From Emergomyces orientalis (lineage: Eukaryota; Ascomycota; Eurotiomycetes; Onygenales; Ajellomycetaceae), in the NCBI GenBank assembly GCA_002110485.1, contig MOWL01000001.1, forward strand, positions 2,046,001 through 2,110,000: a DNA stretch of 64,000 nt, written 5' to 3'. How positions within the stretch are numbered: position 1 is the first letter of the stretch; each line of letters starts with the position of its first letter. The notes under the pieces were generated by a model. The model had not been told where the DNA came from and made no database searches. It saw only the letters and a program-made list of their open reading frames with translations. Below are positions 13,501 to 24,700 of this stretch, piece after piece. The position numbers were made by a program, and so were the translations under genes.

Positions 13501-14337
13501 GAATGGGTTATCAAAGGCCGAAATTGTTTGGAATATCTCCAGAGTATTTATTTATTTATTTATTTTTGGTACATATTTTGCCCTGCCGGCTTGTTAGACA
13601 TTGGCTGTAGAAAAACCGGTCCATCTCATTAATCCCAAAAAAGATTGCGTGGCTTGATTCCGTAGGCGTGTGTTGTATTCCCGCTATGACGGATGTTCGA
13701 CCGGCAGCCTCCGAACCAACGATTTCAACAATGCGCTATCCTCGCGAGCATGAATGTCGAGGCTGCGAGTATCGGCATAAATATATACCAAAGGCAAACA
13801 CTTGGGCTGCCGTTTGATAAAGTCCTGGATTTCAAGGGCAAGCCTTACTTACGAGCGTCAAAACCCAAGCCCTGCAAGGAGGTCCATGGAAGTTTTGTAG
13901 ATGGCGAATGGACGCCCTTGCTAGTTAGTCCATTTGTCTTGGATAACTACCTAAAGTAGGCTCGGCTCCAGGGTAGTAAACGGGACACCATTCACTGAAA
14001 GAGACCGTTCACAGTTGAATAAAATAGATAATATCGTTTAATCCAGTATGACGTAGGCTCTTATATTTGTTGTACATGAATAGCAGGAGGGGAAAAAAAA
14101 AAAAAAAGAAGTCGGGATAAGTAAAACATAGCCTGATGAAGATATGCAAACGCGAGGCAGTGGATGTATAGACTGTATACACCAGGGTATGTGCAGACTG
14201 AAAACAAGATCTCGAAGGAGTAGAGGGCGGGAGATGAGAATCAATCTCAGGAATATCTGGACAAGAAGCCGTAGACAGTGTAGTGCAGGAAGAGAGGGAA
14301 ACAAAACGGACGCATAAGGCATTGCTTGTCATTCCGA
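13501..14337. other. Spacer with TTTA microsatellite
   Basis: A (TTTA)n tract lies at about 13545-13566, just beyond the decayed gene. An 88-codon open frame at 13693-13959 has no features I recognise and no clear start. The right end (14000-14337) is 3' to NFU1 and includes an A15 run near 14094-14108, probably in its 3' UTR or beyond. Confidence 0.5.
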
Positions 14338-15566
14338 TTACTCAACCGCGTCTAGACTGCTCGATGCCGTCGCTTGGGGCCCTTTCTGTTGCCGTAATTT
14401 TTCCTCGAACTTTGCAAATTCGTGCAAGCCGACCTCTTCCTCCTGATCCAGGACATGGTTGACCGCTTTTACTTCCTCGATCTATGAATAACGGTTAGCT
14501 TCCATATCCAAAAATAAAGCTAAGGAAACCTCCTCTAACCCTGGTCAAAGCGAGCGAATGAAGACATTTGAAATAAATACCACTCACATAATGCATCAAC
14601 ATAGACTCAATCCCGTTCTTCAACGTCACCGTACTTGAATCGCACGTTCGACATGCACCACGCAGCTTCAACGATACGACCCCATTTTCAAAGCCGCGGT
14701 ACTCGATATCGCCTCCATCCTCCTGGATCGCAGGGCGGATTCTCGTCTCCAGCAACTCCTTAATCATGCCAACAACCTCATCATCATCCTCATTATAGCT
14801 CAGCGAATCTTCTTCTGGATGGGAACCGCCAGCCCCCGCCTCCACGACATTGATAATCGGTTCACCCGTAGTTACTGCTTCCGTAATCAGGCTGAACACC
14901 TCAGGTTTAATATGCGCCCAGTTCGCGTCGCCAGCTTTGGTGATGGTGATGAAATCCGGGCCGTAGAATACGGCTGATACGCCATCGACGTTGAGGAGCT
15001 TTGCGGCTAGCGGAGAGGGGTAAGGAGGTGCGAGGGTCGAGCGGGGCGAGAGGTATTCTACAAATGAGGTTGGGAAGTTTTCGGGGAGGACGGGGTGATT
15101 AGGGTTGAATTTTAATGCCTATAGGACAAAAGCAAAGGTTAGCGCAAAAGTTTCTCTTTTTCTTTCAATTTTTCCGCTCCTGCCAATTCTACATCAACGG
15201 AATATGTTGTTCAAGCCACATAAGCTCAAACCCGTTAATGGAAAAAAAAGAGAGAGAAGAGCAAGAAGTTCCACGCTGCTCACTCACATCAGCATTCGGG
15301 GTGGGATCCGTCTGAATAAAGATCGACCGACCTCCCGTGGCGCCATTTATCTGCGTGCCCCGCCGTGTGGGCTGATGTTGCGGATGTAGAGTTGGTCTAT
15401 GGCGTGACGTCGACGAGGTAAGGACTGGGATTTTTGCTGCTTGAGTGTGAACGCTCGAGACACAAGCGGGGCCACAGCCACCCAGGGCAGGCACCAAAAC
15501 GCGGCGGGCGGGCCGTGATCGTAAGATCGATCGTGTGAAGGATCTTGATAGTGTGTTTGCCGCCAT
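14338..15566 (-). CDS. NFU1: Mitochondrial Fe-S cluster scaffold protein NFU1
   Basis: Three exons, 15566-15288, 15118-14588 and 14481-14338, are separated by introns of 169 and 106 nt (donors GTGAGT, acceptors TAG), both in phase 0; the product is about 317 aa. The N-terminus MAANTLSRSFTRSILRSRPARR is Arg/Ser-rich without acidic residues, as expected for a mitochondrial presequence. The Nfu N-terminal domain starts near IFIQTDPTPNAD and includes VFYGPDFITITK. The NifU-like C-terminal domain has the cluster-binding CRTC motif (C249, C252) in RGACRTCDSS and the RPAIQEDGGDIEY signature before it. In other eukaryotes NFU1 passes 4Fe-4S clusters to lipoyl synthase and respiratory complexes in the matrix. 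An upstream in-frame stretch has no ATG, so the start at 15566 is preferred. A CACGTG palindrome lies about 166 bp upstream. Confidence 0.95.
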
Positions 15567-17237
15567 TCTTGCATATAATAATCTATGCAAACGGTTTTAT
15601 ATATCAATCAGATGGCGCTCTGCTGTTGACGTGAGGATGAAAGCCGGAATTATTTTATTTTTAGCCTCATGAAGCCGACTTCCGGATGACGTAATGATGC
15701 ATTAGTAATCCGGACGCTGGTGGCCACAAGGCACGTGACTGCATTCAGCCACCCAAGACAACCAGTCCTCTTTCCTGCTCCGTAGCGATATACAGGAGAA
15801 TATTCGTTTATCCTAGGGAAAAGAAAGTGGAGGGGACGAGAAACGAAGTGGTAGAGCTTCCAATGGGATGGTAGATGTTGCAAGGCGGTGGGTGAAATTA
15901 AACCAACATTTACTCCGCTTCAGGGTGATGACATGTTATATAGCTTGGTTGTGGGGTGGAAATATTTCTTCTCAATTAAACTATCAACTTGAAAAAAAGT
16001 ATCCGGAAAGTTATTCAATATTATTCTGTCTTCATCGTCGTATTGCAATTTATTCACTTTATGAATCGAATCAATCCATTAAATAAATTATAAAATAAAA
16101 AAAAGAGATACATAAAATTGCAACAAAGTCTATCCTGCTAGGTATGAGCAAAAAAAAAACCAGATCAACAAATGGAACATGGCAAAAAAAGAAAAGGAGC
16201 AAAAGATGAAAATGGAACAGGTCGCAGAAAACTCCCTCCAACAGACAAATCAACATCAGAAAGTGAAGGCAAGAAGTAAAGTTAACAAGGGTTAAAAGAG
16301 AAAAAGGTTGAAAGAAACAAAGACCATCAACGCTCGTAACATCATAATCGTGCCTTTCGTTTCCACCCGTCGGTGGGCGCCGACACGATTAGTATAAATT
16401 CTTCTTTTAACAAGAAACACTTGTGCATTTCCAGAAGAAGGAGTGGGCGAAAAATGACCGATCGAATTCCCTCCCCTCCGACGACTGGGCTGTGGTCACC
16501 GCTGCAGAATGCCTCAGAACCCCAGCAAGCCAATTATCAACACTGCTGCAGAATACAGGTATTAAAAATGGTTGAGAGGGGAGGGAGACGATGGTGGAAA
16601 ACGGGGGTGGTGTCGCACCCATCCATCCAGGAAATAGAAGAGAACCAAGAAATAAATAAGCACAAAAAGCGGAAACGGAAACGCCACAAAAAAAGCCAGC
16701 TTCAGTTTATACCAATGCGGGTATATACGGGTCAAATAATGCGAGGAAAATATGTCACATGTACATGCATAACGCATATAATATATATATGTTTGGTATA
16801 ATATGAGACGTTGGATATCAGAGTTTTTTTAAAGAAAAGAGATGGAAAAAAGTTAAGAGAAAAAAATCAACAGATAGAATCTTCCAATTCCAGTGCGGCG
16901 AGTTCAATTGACGGAGCGGATAGAGGAGAGAAACGGGATGGGGTTTTCTAGTTTTCTGGTTTTCTGTTTGGAATCATATCATAAATGTACTCACGCCCCA
17001 ACGGAAAATGCGATAAACGGTGCCCATCGTATGTAGGTGTTGGAAACGGGGATCAATTAAAGTGGGATCCGGTGTAGTTTCCGGTTACTGCGTTCGTTTT
17101 CTCCTTTTCTCTCTCTTCGTATTTTTGGATTTTGTTTGGGCCGTATCATCTCTATGTGGAGGGGGAGGGGGGGGCCATTATCAACATGATGGATCGTAAG
17201 TGTTCATGAATGAAGTATTCAAGTCCGGCGAATACAT
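15567..17237. other. Intergenic: NFU1 promoter and RasGEF 3' flank
   Basis: No coding frame is supported. CACGTGAC at 15732-15739 matches a Cbf1-type E-box and is the best regulatory candidate for NFU1. Bases 16060-16900 are A/G-rich on the + strand, that is CT-rich in the NFU1 direction. A G-rich block lies at about 17159-17174. The 3' UTR of the RasGEF gene should lie just left of 17238. Confidence 0.5.
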
Positions 17238-20200
17238 TCAAGCTCGACGCCACCCGAATCGTTTGCGGGGTGGCTCAGCTCCTGACGATGGCTCAACTTG
17301 CATGCTCCGGTTATAAAGCTCCTACAGTCGGAAGAGTTAGCTTTACTCTCTAGGAAAGGAAAGCGGGGTGATGATTAAAATATGAAAACTAGAGAAGGTA
17401 AGCCTTACGTCCTGATCTCCAGGAAATTTAGTATCGAGAATAAGACGTTGTACATCTTCACTTTTCGTGTAACAAGGAAAAGGGGTTCTTTGGCTTTTGT
17501 GTATGCCCAAAACAACGTCACCCATAATCTCAAATTTGCGCCAGTTGACGCGATCATTATTGGGGCCGATAAATGTCTTGTTGCCTTCTTCCGCTGATAC
17601 AAGGTCACGTCGATGAAGCGGCAGGAATGGGATCTTTTCTGCAAACGAGTTCTCCCAAGCTAGGCGGTAGGCGAAGTGGCTTTTTTGCGTGCCCATGAGA
17701 ATAACCAGGCTCATGAATTGCTTCTGAACCGTCGGGGATACCAGCTCCCTAGTTTGCGTAAGCCGGAAGACAGGGGTCCCGTTAAGCCCTGCGATAACAG
17801 CTCCAAGTGAGTTATAATTATTTAACTGGCGCAATTTCTAAGCGACGAGGAGGGAAGTCAGCTAATGGGAAACAATACATAATAAAATATTTGTAGGGGA
17901 TACTGGTAATACTAACCATTGCGATATTCATGAACTTTTCCAGTGCTTGCGCCCGATGTTTGGGTTTGTCTCTAAACAATACCATGCTTGCGACAAATAA
18001 TGCCAAGTGATTGAACTCGTCAATCATCCTATTGACATTACACAACCCTTTTGCTGAGGCCCTGTCATCTGCAGATATGCTTACGTGCCGGACGAGTTCC
18101 CGCGGTCTAAACGAACTAAACATGACCCAGTCGATGCGTGTCACCTCGCGCGCAAATTCATCTTCAGGTATCTCCATGAAGGTTTTCCATTGTTCCTTCG
18201 ACAGAACATTTCTTGGAGATAACTCTAGCCGTTGGGCTTCTTGTTGGGCAGATTCCACGCTCAAGAGTGTCAAGAATGATTGACTCGATATGCTACCCGA
18301 TCTATAAAAGCTCGATGTAGTAGAAAGATTGGAGAAGTTTGAGGCGAGCTCCTGATTTTCATCGCTTAGATCCAATGCACTCATATTGTGCATGTTCTCG
18401 TCAGAGGATCGTGCAACGAACGTTGCTGGCGAGCTTTGGACAGATGTGTCTAGAAAGGTTTCGACGTTTTCGGAGCTATTATTATCATCTTCGTAAGCCC
18501 ACCCTAAATCATCATCCTCCACAAATTTTTCGAGAAAAGAGTTCATCTCCTTTGCTGCGAACGCGAAAACAAAATGCTTCTCCAGCGAGGCTATAAAATC
18601 AGTTAAACGCTTTCGTGTTTTTGACCCGGCAAAATCGCCAGGATATTCCGACACCCATTGCGACATGATGCTGAGCAGTCTTAGGTGATCTGCATGCCGC
18701 ATCAACAACGGAGTCGGTGCTGATCCAATATTTTCGAAGCGAGAGAGTAAGGCCGAGAGGAGTTTAGCGGGCGTGGCAAATTTTCGATACAGACACAGGA
18801 ATATACTGACAAATTTGGCGTCTTGCTTTGACATGGGCGGCGCTAAAAGGCGATCCACAAGCTCATCGAATGTCGAGCCTGAATCGGTTTGTTTGTCCTT
18901 GCCAGTATCGGGGCTGGAAGGAGGACCAGTTCCCTTTGGATCGTCACCGTCATCCTCCATATCCAAGAAGCTGCTGAAAGCGTCCGAGCTACCACTGTGT
19001 CGCCAGGATGTCTGCAAGCGCTGATATGGACCTTTATTCGATGTTATCTCCTCGGTGACGGTGCTTGTTCCTAGAGTTTCCCCTCGGTTCAACCTGTTCC
19101 CAGGAGGAGTTCTAGGAGGCACAGGCTGCGAATTACTTCGAACATTTCTCGATCCTTGAGCATTGGGCGCCAGCTTTGAATCGGTTACAGAGTTCTGGGT
19201 TTGAAGTTTGCTGTGATCAGCGGAGGGCGGATTCGCTACCGTGGATTTGGGGTTTTCGGAACTAGCACGAATATGTTGTCGGTTTTGGGAAAGAATTGGA
19301 CGACGAGAGGAGGTTCGACTGGACGAGGTAGAGTGTGTTAGAGGAATTGGTGAAGGTTGTAGACTGGCTACATCTATAAAGTGCACGTTAGCATCAGCAG
19401 CACGCAAAGCCAGTTCAAGTCGCAAAATCAGAACAGCATTGTTTGTTCGATTGGCGGTCTAACAATCAGAAAAAAGGAGAAGTAATCAAAATAAGAAATA
19501 AACAAGGTTAGGCCTGATTCATTGACGACGCACGGCGAGCCCATAGGTGGTGGTGATAGCAAGAGCAGTGTGTGTTGCAAGTCTGTCCAGCCAGCGGAGA
19601 CTACGCGAGTCTCAGGCCGTAAAAATAGGAGAACTAAGAACAGTGGGGAAAAAGCGGGAGGGACACTAGCGTCACAGAACAGGGAAAATCATCTGGTGCG
19701 AAACTTATAAAACAACCAACCGGTTACGTGTTTGGCTCTGACAGGGAAAAGAAATCATGCGTTTCTCACGAAAGGGCTTTTGACGGGTAAATAATAATCA
19801 AAAATAATGAAAGAAAGAAAAAAAAGAAAATATGCCTAACGGCGGGAAATGGTCGGGATAAAAAGAAAAATGGGTGGACATGGGGGGCAAGGGAAATAAT
19901 TGCTGCTGTATGGATGCAGCAATGACAAGGTGGGGAATACAGCCACCAGAAAATCCTTACCAGCCATTCGAGCTATTATAGCCCTGAGGATGTTGGAAAT
20001 GCATTTCTTTTGCGAATCTGGGGCCTCTGAATACGTTTGATGAACCTCGATGCCGCCGAGCACTCGACGCGCCTGATCATAAGTGGCAGGGTCTATCCGG
20101 GAAGATGGAACTTGGCCCTCGCATCTACACGCCACGACAATAAAAGGTATTGTAGCTTTTGGCAATGCACCTATCAAGGGTAAATCATTATTAGTTGTCA

Positions 20201-21022
20201 GCTCCCTCGTGTAATTCGTAGCTGCCTGGAGGCGGCCAAGAAATAGCCATAAACAATATGTTGCGGGTCCGAAATCATAGAAATGTATATGTATTTTATC
20301 TGCTGGCAGCGTTTGAAGAAAATTCCCACTTACTAAATAGTCGAGGAAACTGGACCACGCTCCTCGGGTCATATGAATCAAAAAGAACTAGAACGCCGTC
20401 TATTATGGGTAATTCCTGCTCCCCTATAAATTTAGGCCAGATGATTCGACCGTTTTCATCAAATGAAATTTGGTGGTTCGCGATTTCAAGCAGTCGTACG
20501 AGATAGATGGTTCCATCCAAAGACATTTTTTTCATTGAGGAGCGTGATATGGGAGGCTGTTTGAGGTCCAATGCGCGCTGCACAAACGTGGACTTTCCCA
20601 CGCCTTGTGCACCCACAATGGCCAAATTGACTTGGGGGAGACGAGGTTTAGGTATAGCAGCAGGCTTTTATTTATCGACATTCCCATAGCGATTGTCAGC
20701 ATATAAAAAATAGTTGACATCTTGTCCCTGGGATCTCGGGGAATCGAGGATGTCGCGCGCTTGGTACTGTACATACCTCACTCGAGCCGTTGGTTGAACC
20801 ATGGTTATCTGCCTTGTCTGCACTGGCCGGCGCCATCTCGTTCTCCTCGATGACGGCTCCTTCTAGACCATGGCCCCTGGTACGATTGCCGGGGTAGAGG
20901 TCCCACGAGGGCGCCGAATGGGAGCGATTTTGTAGAGGCGGGCGGCGAGGCTGCTGAGGGGCAGGTCGGTCCTGAGCGACCTCACTAGTTGAACGGGTTC
21001 TCGGAGGGCGTGGAGCGGACAT
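17238..21022 (-). CDS. RasGEF protein with N-terminal GTPase-like domain
   Basis: Six exons are proposed: 21022-20777, 20664-20334, 20170-19961, 19373-17917, 17837-17409 and 17321-17238, about 918 aa, with all phases consistent. Residues 100-107 form a P-loop (GAQGVGKS) in a Ras-like fold, but the guanine-specificity motif is CRCE (207-210) instead of NKxD, so this domain may not bind GTP normally. A RasGEF N-terminal (REM) module starts near residue 430 (TFDELVDRLLAPPM). The CDC25-type catalytic domain runs from about 660 to 905, including MIDEFNHLALFVASMVL, KLRQLNNYNSLGAVIAGL and the fungal C-terminal ELYNRSMQVEP. It should activate a Ras-family GTPase at membranes. The third intron (587 nt) is unusually long; its acceptor has a CTAAC branch site 14 nt upstream, but a missed exon or a two-gene reading is possible. 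The catalytic half is certain. Confidence 0.82.
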
Positions 21023-23206
21023 TATATATAGGAACGGAGGGATAAGGGCTCAGCGGCCCACGAGTCTGGAGTGGAATTGTACGGGCACAGGGGATAGAGA
21101 GAGAGAGAGAGAGGGGGAGAGAGAGCAAAGGGCAGATCATTTCCCAAATCCTAAAGCTATAACACCATCTGCCGGGAAGGCTTTGCCATTGCCATTACTT
21201 CGGGGAAGAAGGGGTTTATATTATCGATCAGTGAATTGAGGAACGGAGCAGGTTATGTGTGGGTGTCCGTCCGTTCTGCTACGCGAAAACGGCGAATAAT
21301 TTTGAATATCTAGACGTCCAAAGTTTCTGTGCGGATTTATTTCTGGTGTGCCAGGGGGAGGAATTTGGCTAAAGCATGGCCAGTGAGGAGTAGAACAGTC
21401 CTACCACAAGACACGGACGCATATTTAGCAGTTGCAAGAGATAATCTGATGGTCGACGAAGTACCTATATAGTGATTAGATATGCAGGGCGGAGTTGGGG
21501 GTGCAGGTCGGCGGAGTGCAGCAGGCCTGGGGATGTAGGTAAACGTTATAAAGTATAAAAAACGAGGTGATGTCCCATGCGAAGCGGCTCATATTTCCTC
21601 TTCCTATCTTGGGCGCAGGCGAGACTGGGCTTTGGTGAGGGCTGGGCTCTGGCTGCCGTTAGATCCTAGCGTCTGTTAGGCATAAACATTAACAACAAGC
21701 ATATAGAGACACAGGAAAAAGGACTAGAAGCAGCAGCATCAATTACAGTCACAGTATTACCTGGGCCAGGACGGTGATAATGAACACAACTGTCGATTGA
21801 TTATTTACTATGTCGGGGGCTGTTTTTGGAGGCACCTTGGGTAATTCTAACTTTCCACCAATCTGCTTGTTTAACTAAATGCTGGCTGCCCCTCTCTACT
21901 GCAGGTTGTTGAACTGTTTACTTGGTCCTGCGATCACTCTTATCGCCTCTCAAGAGCTCCCTTCAGACAGCTCCATTGCTGGTGGCCTGACAAGGATTCA
22001 TCTGTCTTGAGCGATCCTGGGTGAAAAACTGGAGTTGGTCTCCAGACCACCTGGAGATCTAGAGCCTGTGTCAGCACCGGTGGCAATCCAATCGCCACCT
22101 AACAAAAGCTCCGGGCGATCAAGCAAGTGTCGACATGGATTTGATATGATTGCCTCCACCAGGCCTCATTCGTGTGTCATGTGGACGACCTTTGGACAAA
22201 CTATCATAGTCTGTTTACACCAGCTCAGCTCTTGCAGGGGTGTGGGAAATCAGGTCAAATGCGAGGGGCAATCTACCTAGGTGGTTATTTTGGCTGGCAA
22301 GAAGTAACCCTTTAGCTACGGGGTCAAAAAAGTACAGTACATTTACTGGGTCTTCTGCTAATATATGGCATAGTCAAGACACGATTCAAGTCCTCTCCGC
22401 AGGCCGCGAATTCCTCAAACCCATGTAAAAACCCCTGTTTTACTCCCATGCTTGGAGTCCCAGAAGTACATCGATCGGCATTCTGCAACAAATTCACTTT
22501 TGCAACCTTAACAACCTGCTGTTTCACAAAGCAGGTCAGTTGATATCCAATCGCGATATGAGCTACAAGATAAACCGAGGTTTGTTGGGTCAGGCTGATT
22601 TGTTTTCTAAAGATTGACCCTGAGCCGGTAATTTAATACTCACAGAATGCTCATACTATCGAGAGAAATAAAAAACTCGATTAAGTGTTTCAGTCTTTCA
22701 AATGTGAAAACTATGTACCTAGATAATCTATCATGGTTTCTGAGCCCCAGAATGTGGTTGCGAGTCCTAGTCCCTAGGTCTCTAGGTGAAACCAGAATGG
22801 CACTGGATATCACAATGTGCCTAGGCATGTTTAGCAGCATTGTAAAGTATTCTGAGATGAGTCAAAATTATCGTTGCATGCATCCAACAGCCCAGATTGT
22901 GGGAGGGCGTACCAAAAATTATTAAGCAGCGATCCTGCACTCGAAGTCTCTGCATGCGTGCGCTGGGAAACAAAACAGCATGCAGATATTTCTGCTTAAT
23001 TGTTTGTTGGAGGAGATAAGGTGTCCAGCTGGCATGCACAAAAGGGTGTCTTAATGGCGCAGTCTTAAGTAGAATAAAAGAATCACACTCTTTGTGCTTC
23101 ACTGCGGGAAAGATTTCTTTCCAACATGATCCCCATCCACATGCTGATCCCCAAGATGAATGACTATTTCCCCGAAATATCCCTTATCTGGAGCCGATTA
23201 TAATCT
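21023..23206. other. Intergenic: RasGEF promoter side and HIT-finger 3' flank
   Basis: No supported gene. The RasGEF leader and promoter occupy the left end (GA tract above). A small perfect inverted repeat (GGTCTCCAGACC) lies near 22036-22047. Bases 22560-23110 are AT-rich with short random frames on both strands. Confidence 0.45.
21095..21125. repeat. GA microsatellite
   Basis: A (GA)n run interrupted by five G residues, about 73-103 bp upstream of the RasGEF start codon. On that gene's coding strand it reads as a CT tract, typical of fungal promoters and leaders. Confidence 0.85.
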
Positions 23207-23964
23207 TCAACCTTCGGGTTGCGACTGCATAATATCCCTTGGCGTGTCGTTGTTAGCTAGAACCAAGGCGGCGAACTGCCCGAATCCTTCAATATCAGCG
23301 CTGCTGGCAGCCCCGTTATTGCTCTCCAATATTTCCCGCAAGCGTCTAACTTTTCCCAGCCCTCGGTTGAATCCTTTCTCCTCATTCCAGGGTCCTCTGC
23401 TCCTCCCTCCTCTCCCAGCGAATCCTCCTCGCCCACGCCCACGCCCGCGTCCGTAATGGCTGTGTTTCATCTCGACCCACTCTTCTTCAAGAGTTAGTTT
23501 GTATATATCTCGTAGCTGGGATCGAAGAACGGGGTATCGGGCAAACAAATCGTTCAGAGCCTGGGACGATTCTAGGTCTTTGAAGTGGAGGGCTGCATTC
23601 GGAGTGTTGGGGTTTGGGAGCCTGTTCGTTGCAGGGTTGTCGGGAAGCTGTAGGTTAGGGGCTGAGGTGCCTTCACGAGCATCACCAGGCGCAGTTTCAG
23701 ATGCTCCATTTTGAACGTTATCAAGCAGTCCCGTTTGCTTCTCCGGCTCGTGTCCTTGTTCAGGAGCTTTGGGGATACAATGTATCTTGTGGGATTGGGT
23801 GCAAGCAAGGGAGCAACTGCCAATGAGATTCAACCTGTCAGTTCTTTTGAAACTGAACCAATCCACTTGTCGAGAACAAGGAGAATTACCACTTACCTCT
23901 GCACATTGCATGTGGGACATCGATACTTGGACGGCTCAGTTGAGCAAACCTCGCAGAGCGCCAT
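23207..23964 (-). CDS. HIT-type zinc finger protein with RGG box
   Basis: Two exons, 23964-23897 and 23816-23207, with an 80-nt intron (GTAAGT donor, CAG acceptor), give 225 aa. The splice is required to build the zinc finger: C4, C7, C16, C19 come mostly from exon 1 and C24, C28, H32, C36 from exon 2, a complete zf-HIT pattern. Residues about 145-164 are an RGG/GR repeat (GRGRGRGRGG, GRGGRSRG). The helical segment before it (LRSQLRDIYKLTLEEEW) and after it (RGLGKVRRLREILE) resemble the C-terminal part of fungal HIT-finger proteins. HIT fingers occur in box C/D snoRNP assembly factors (Bcd1, Hit1) and chromatin remodelling complexes; the RGG box makes an RNA-linked nuclear role more likely, but the precise orthologue is not resolved. 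It is divergent from FMC1 with 382 bp between start codons. Confidence 0.88.
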
Positions 23965-24346
23965 GTCTGGCATTCAGTGATACAATATTCTCGATCCGTT
24001 CAGAATAGGGAGTTTAAATGAGACAGGTAAATTGAATGATCGCTCTCCCAAGCTAGCCAGCTAGCTTCTCAATCCAAAATGTTTAAATTCCAAGCCTCAT
24101 TCTCCCTGTTGTATTAAAAATCTATCGTCATTCGCGCGTCGGCGAACTAATGGAGGGATCAAAGGATGGGTTTGGTGGATTGAAGGAGAAATGTTGCTTA
24201 TGTAATCGCGAATTTTCCTGAGAGTCCCCGAACGAGACAAGCTTCACAAATATTCGTTCTTCCGGTTTTTCTCTCTCTCAAAGAAGACCAATATACTTCC
24301 AGTTGACGTCCAATCTCCCATACAATTTTCTCGTAAAATATTAACG
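23965..24346. promoter_or_regulatory. Divergent promoter, HIT-finger / FMC1
   Basis: This 382-bp spacer separates two divergent start codons and must hold both promoters. A CCAAT pentamer at 24310-24314, 33 nt upstream of the FMC1 ATG, might be a HAP-complex site, but its closeness to the ATG makes that uncertain. No TATA element is obvious. Confidence 0.5.
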
Positions 24347-24700
24347 ATGACTTCCCAATTCCCCTCCCAAGCCCGCGCTCTCTACCGATCTATCCTCCGC
24401 AAACTCCCCCACCGCCCTCTTTCATCTCCATCACCGCTCGTAGCCCGAATCCGCACCCACCTCGTTTCACAACCGTCACCAGAGAACAACAACGGCAAGA
24501 GAATTCAGATCACACAAGCGCAGATCGACGAGGCGGAACAATTCACGCAGTACTTGAAGGCGCAAAGAGAATATATCACGTTGCTGGAGCGGTATAACCC
24601 CGGCGCCAATATGGATGATGAGGAGCGGGTGAGGTTGACGGCGAGGAGGGTGGGGATGGAATTACCCGTTGAGGCAGAAGGGTTTGAGAAAACTGAATAG
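24347..24700 (+). CDS. FMC1: ATP synthase assembly factor FMC1 (LYR family)
   Basis: A single 117-residue exon. The N-terminus has the LYR tripeptide at residues 12-14 within ARALYRSILRKLP, and the conserved block AEQFTQYLKAQREYITLLERYNPG is followed by MDDEERVRLTARRVGMELP, the signature of fungal Fmc1 proteins. Yeast Fmc1 acts in the mitochondrial matrix with Atp12 in assembling the F1 sector of ATP synthase; LYR proteins generally bind the acyl carrier protein. The length is shorter than the yeast protein but normal for filamentous fungi. The first ATG gives a basic, hydrophobic N-terminus consistent with mitochondrial import. No intron is needed. Confidence 0.93.
   Translation: MTSQFPSQARALYRSILRKLPHRPLSSPSPLVARIRTHLVSQPSPENNNGKRIQITQAQIDEAEQFTQYLKAQREYITLLERYNPGANMDDEERVRLTARRVGMELPVEAEGFEKTE

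Noticed and set aside
13693..13959. 88-codon open frame right of the decayed gene
   Set aside because: No ATG near the start, no recognisable motif and no splice link to the neighbouring remnant; kept only as part of the spacer note.
19374..19460. Exon 4 of the RasGEF starting at the upstream TTAG acceptor
   Set aside because: It gives phase 0 while exon 3 ends in phase 1; the acceptor at 19374 restores phase and has a proper branch site. Left as a finding because the open stretch is suspicious.
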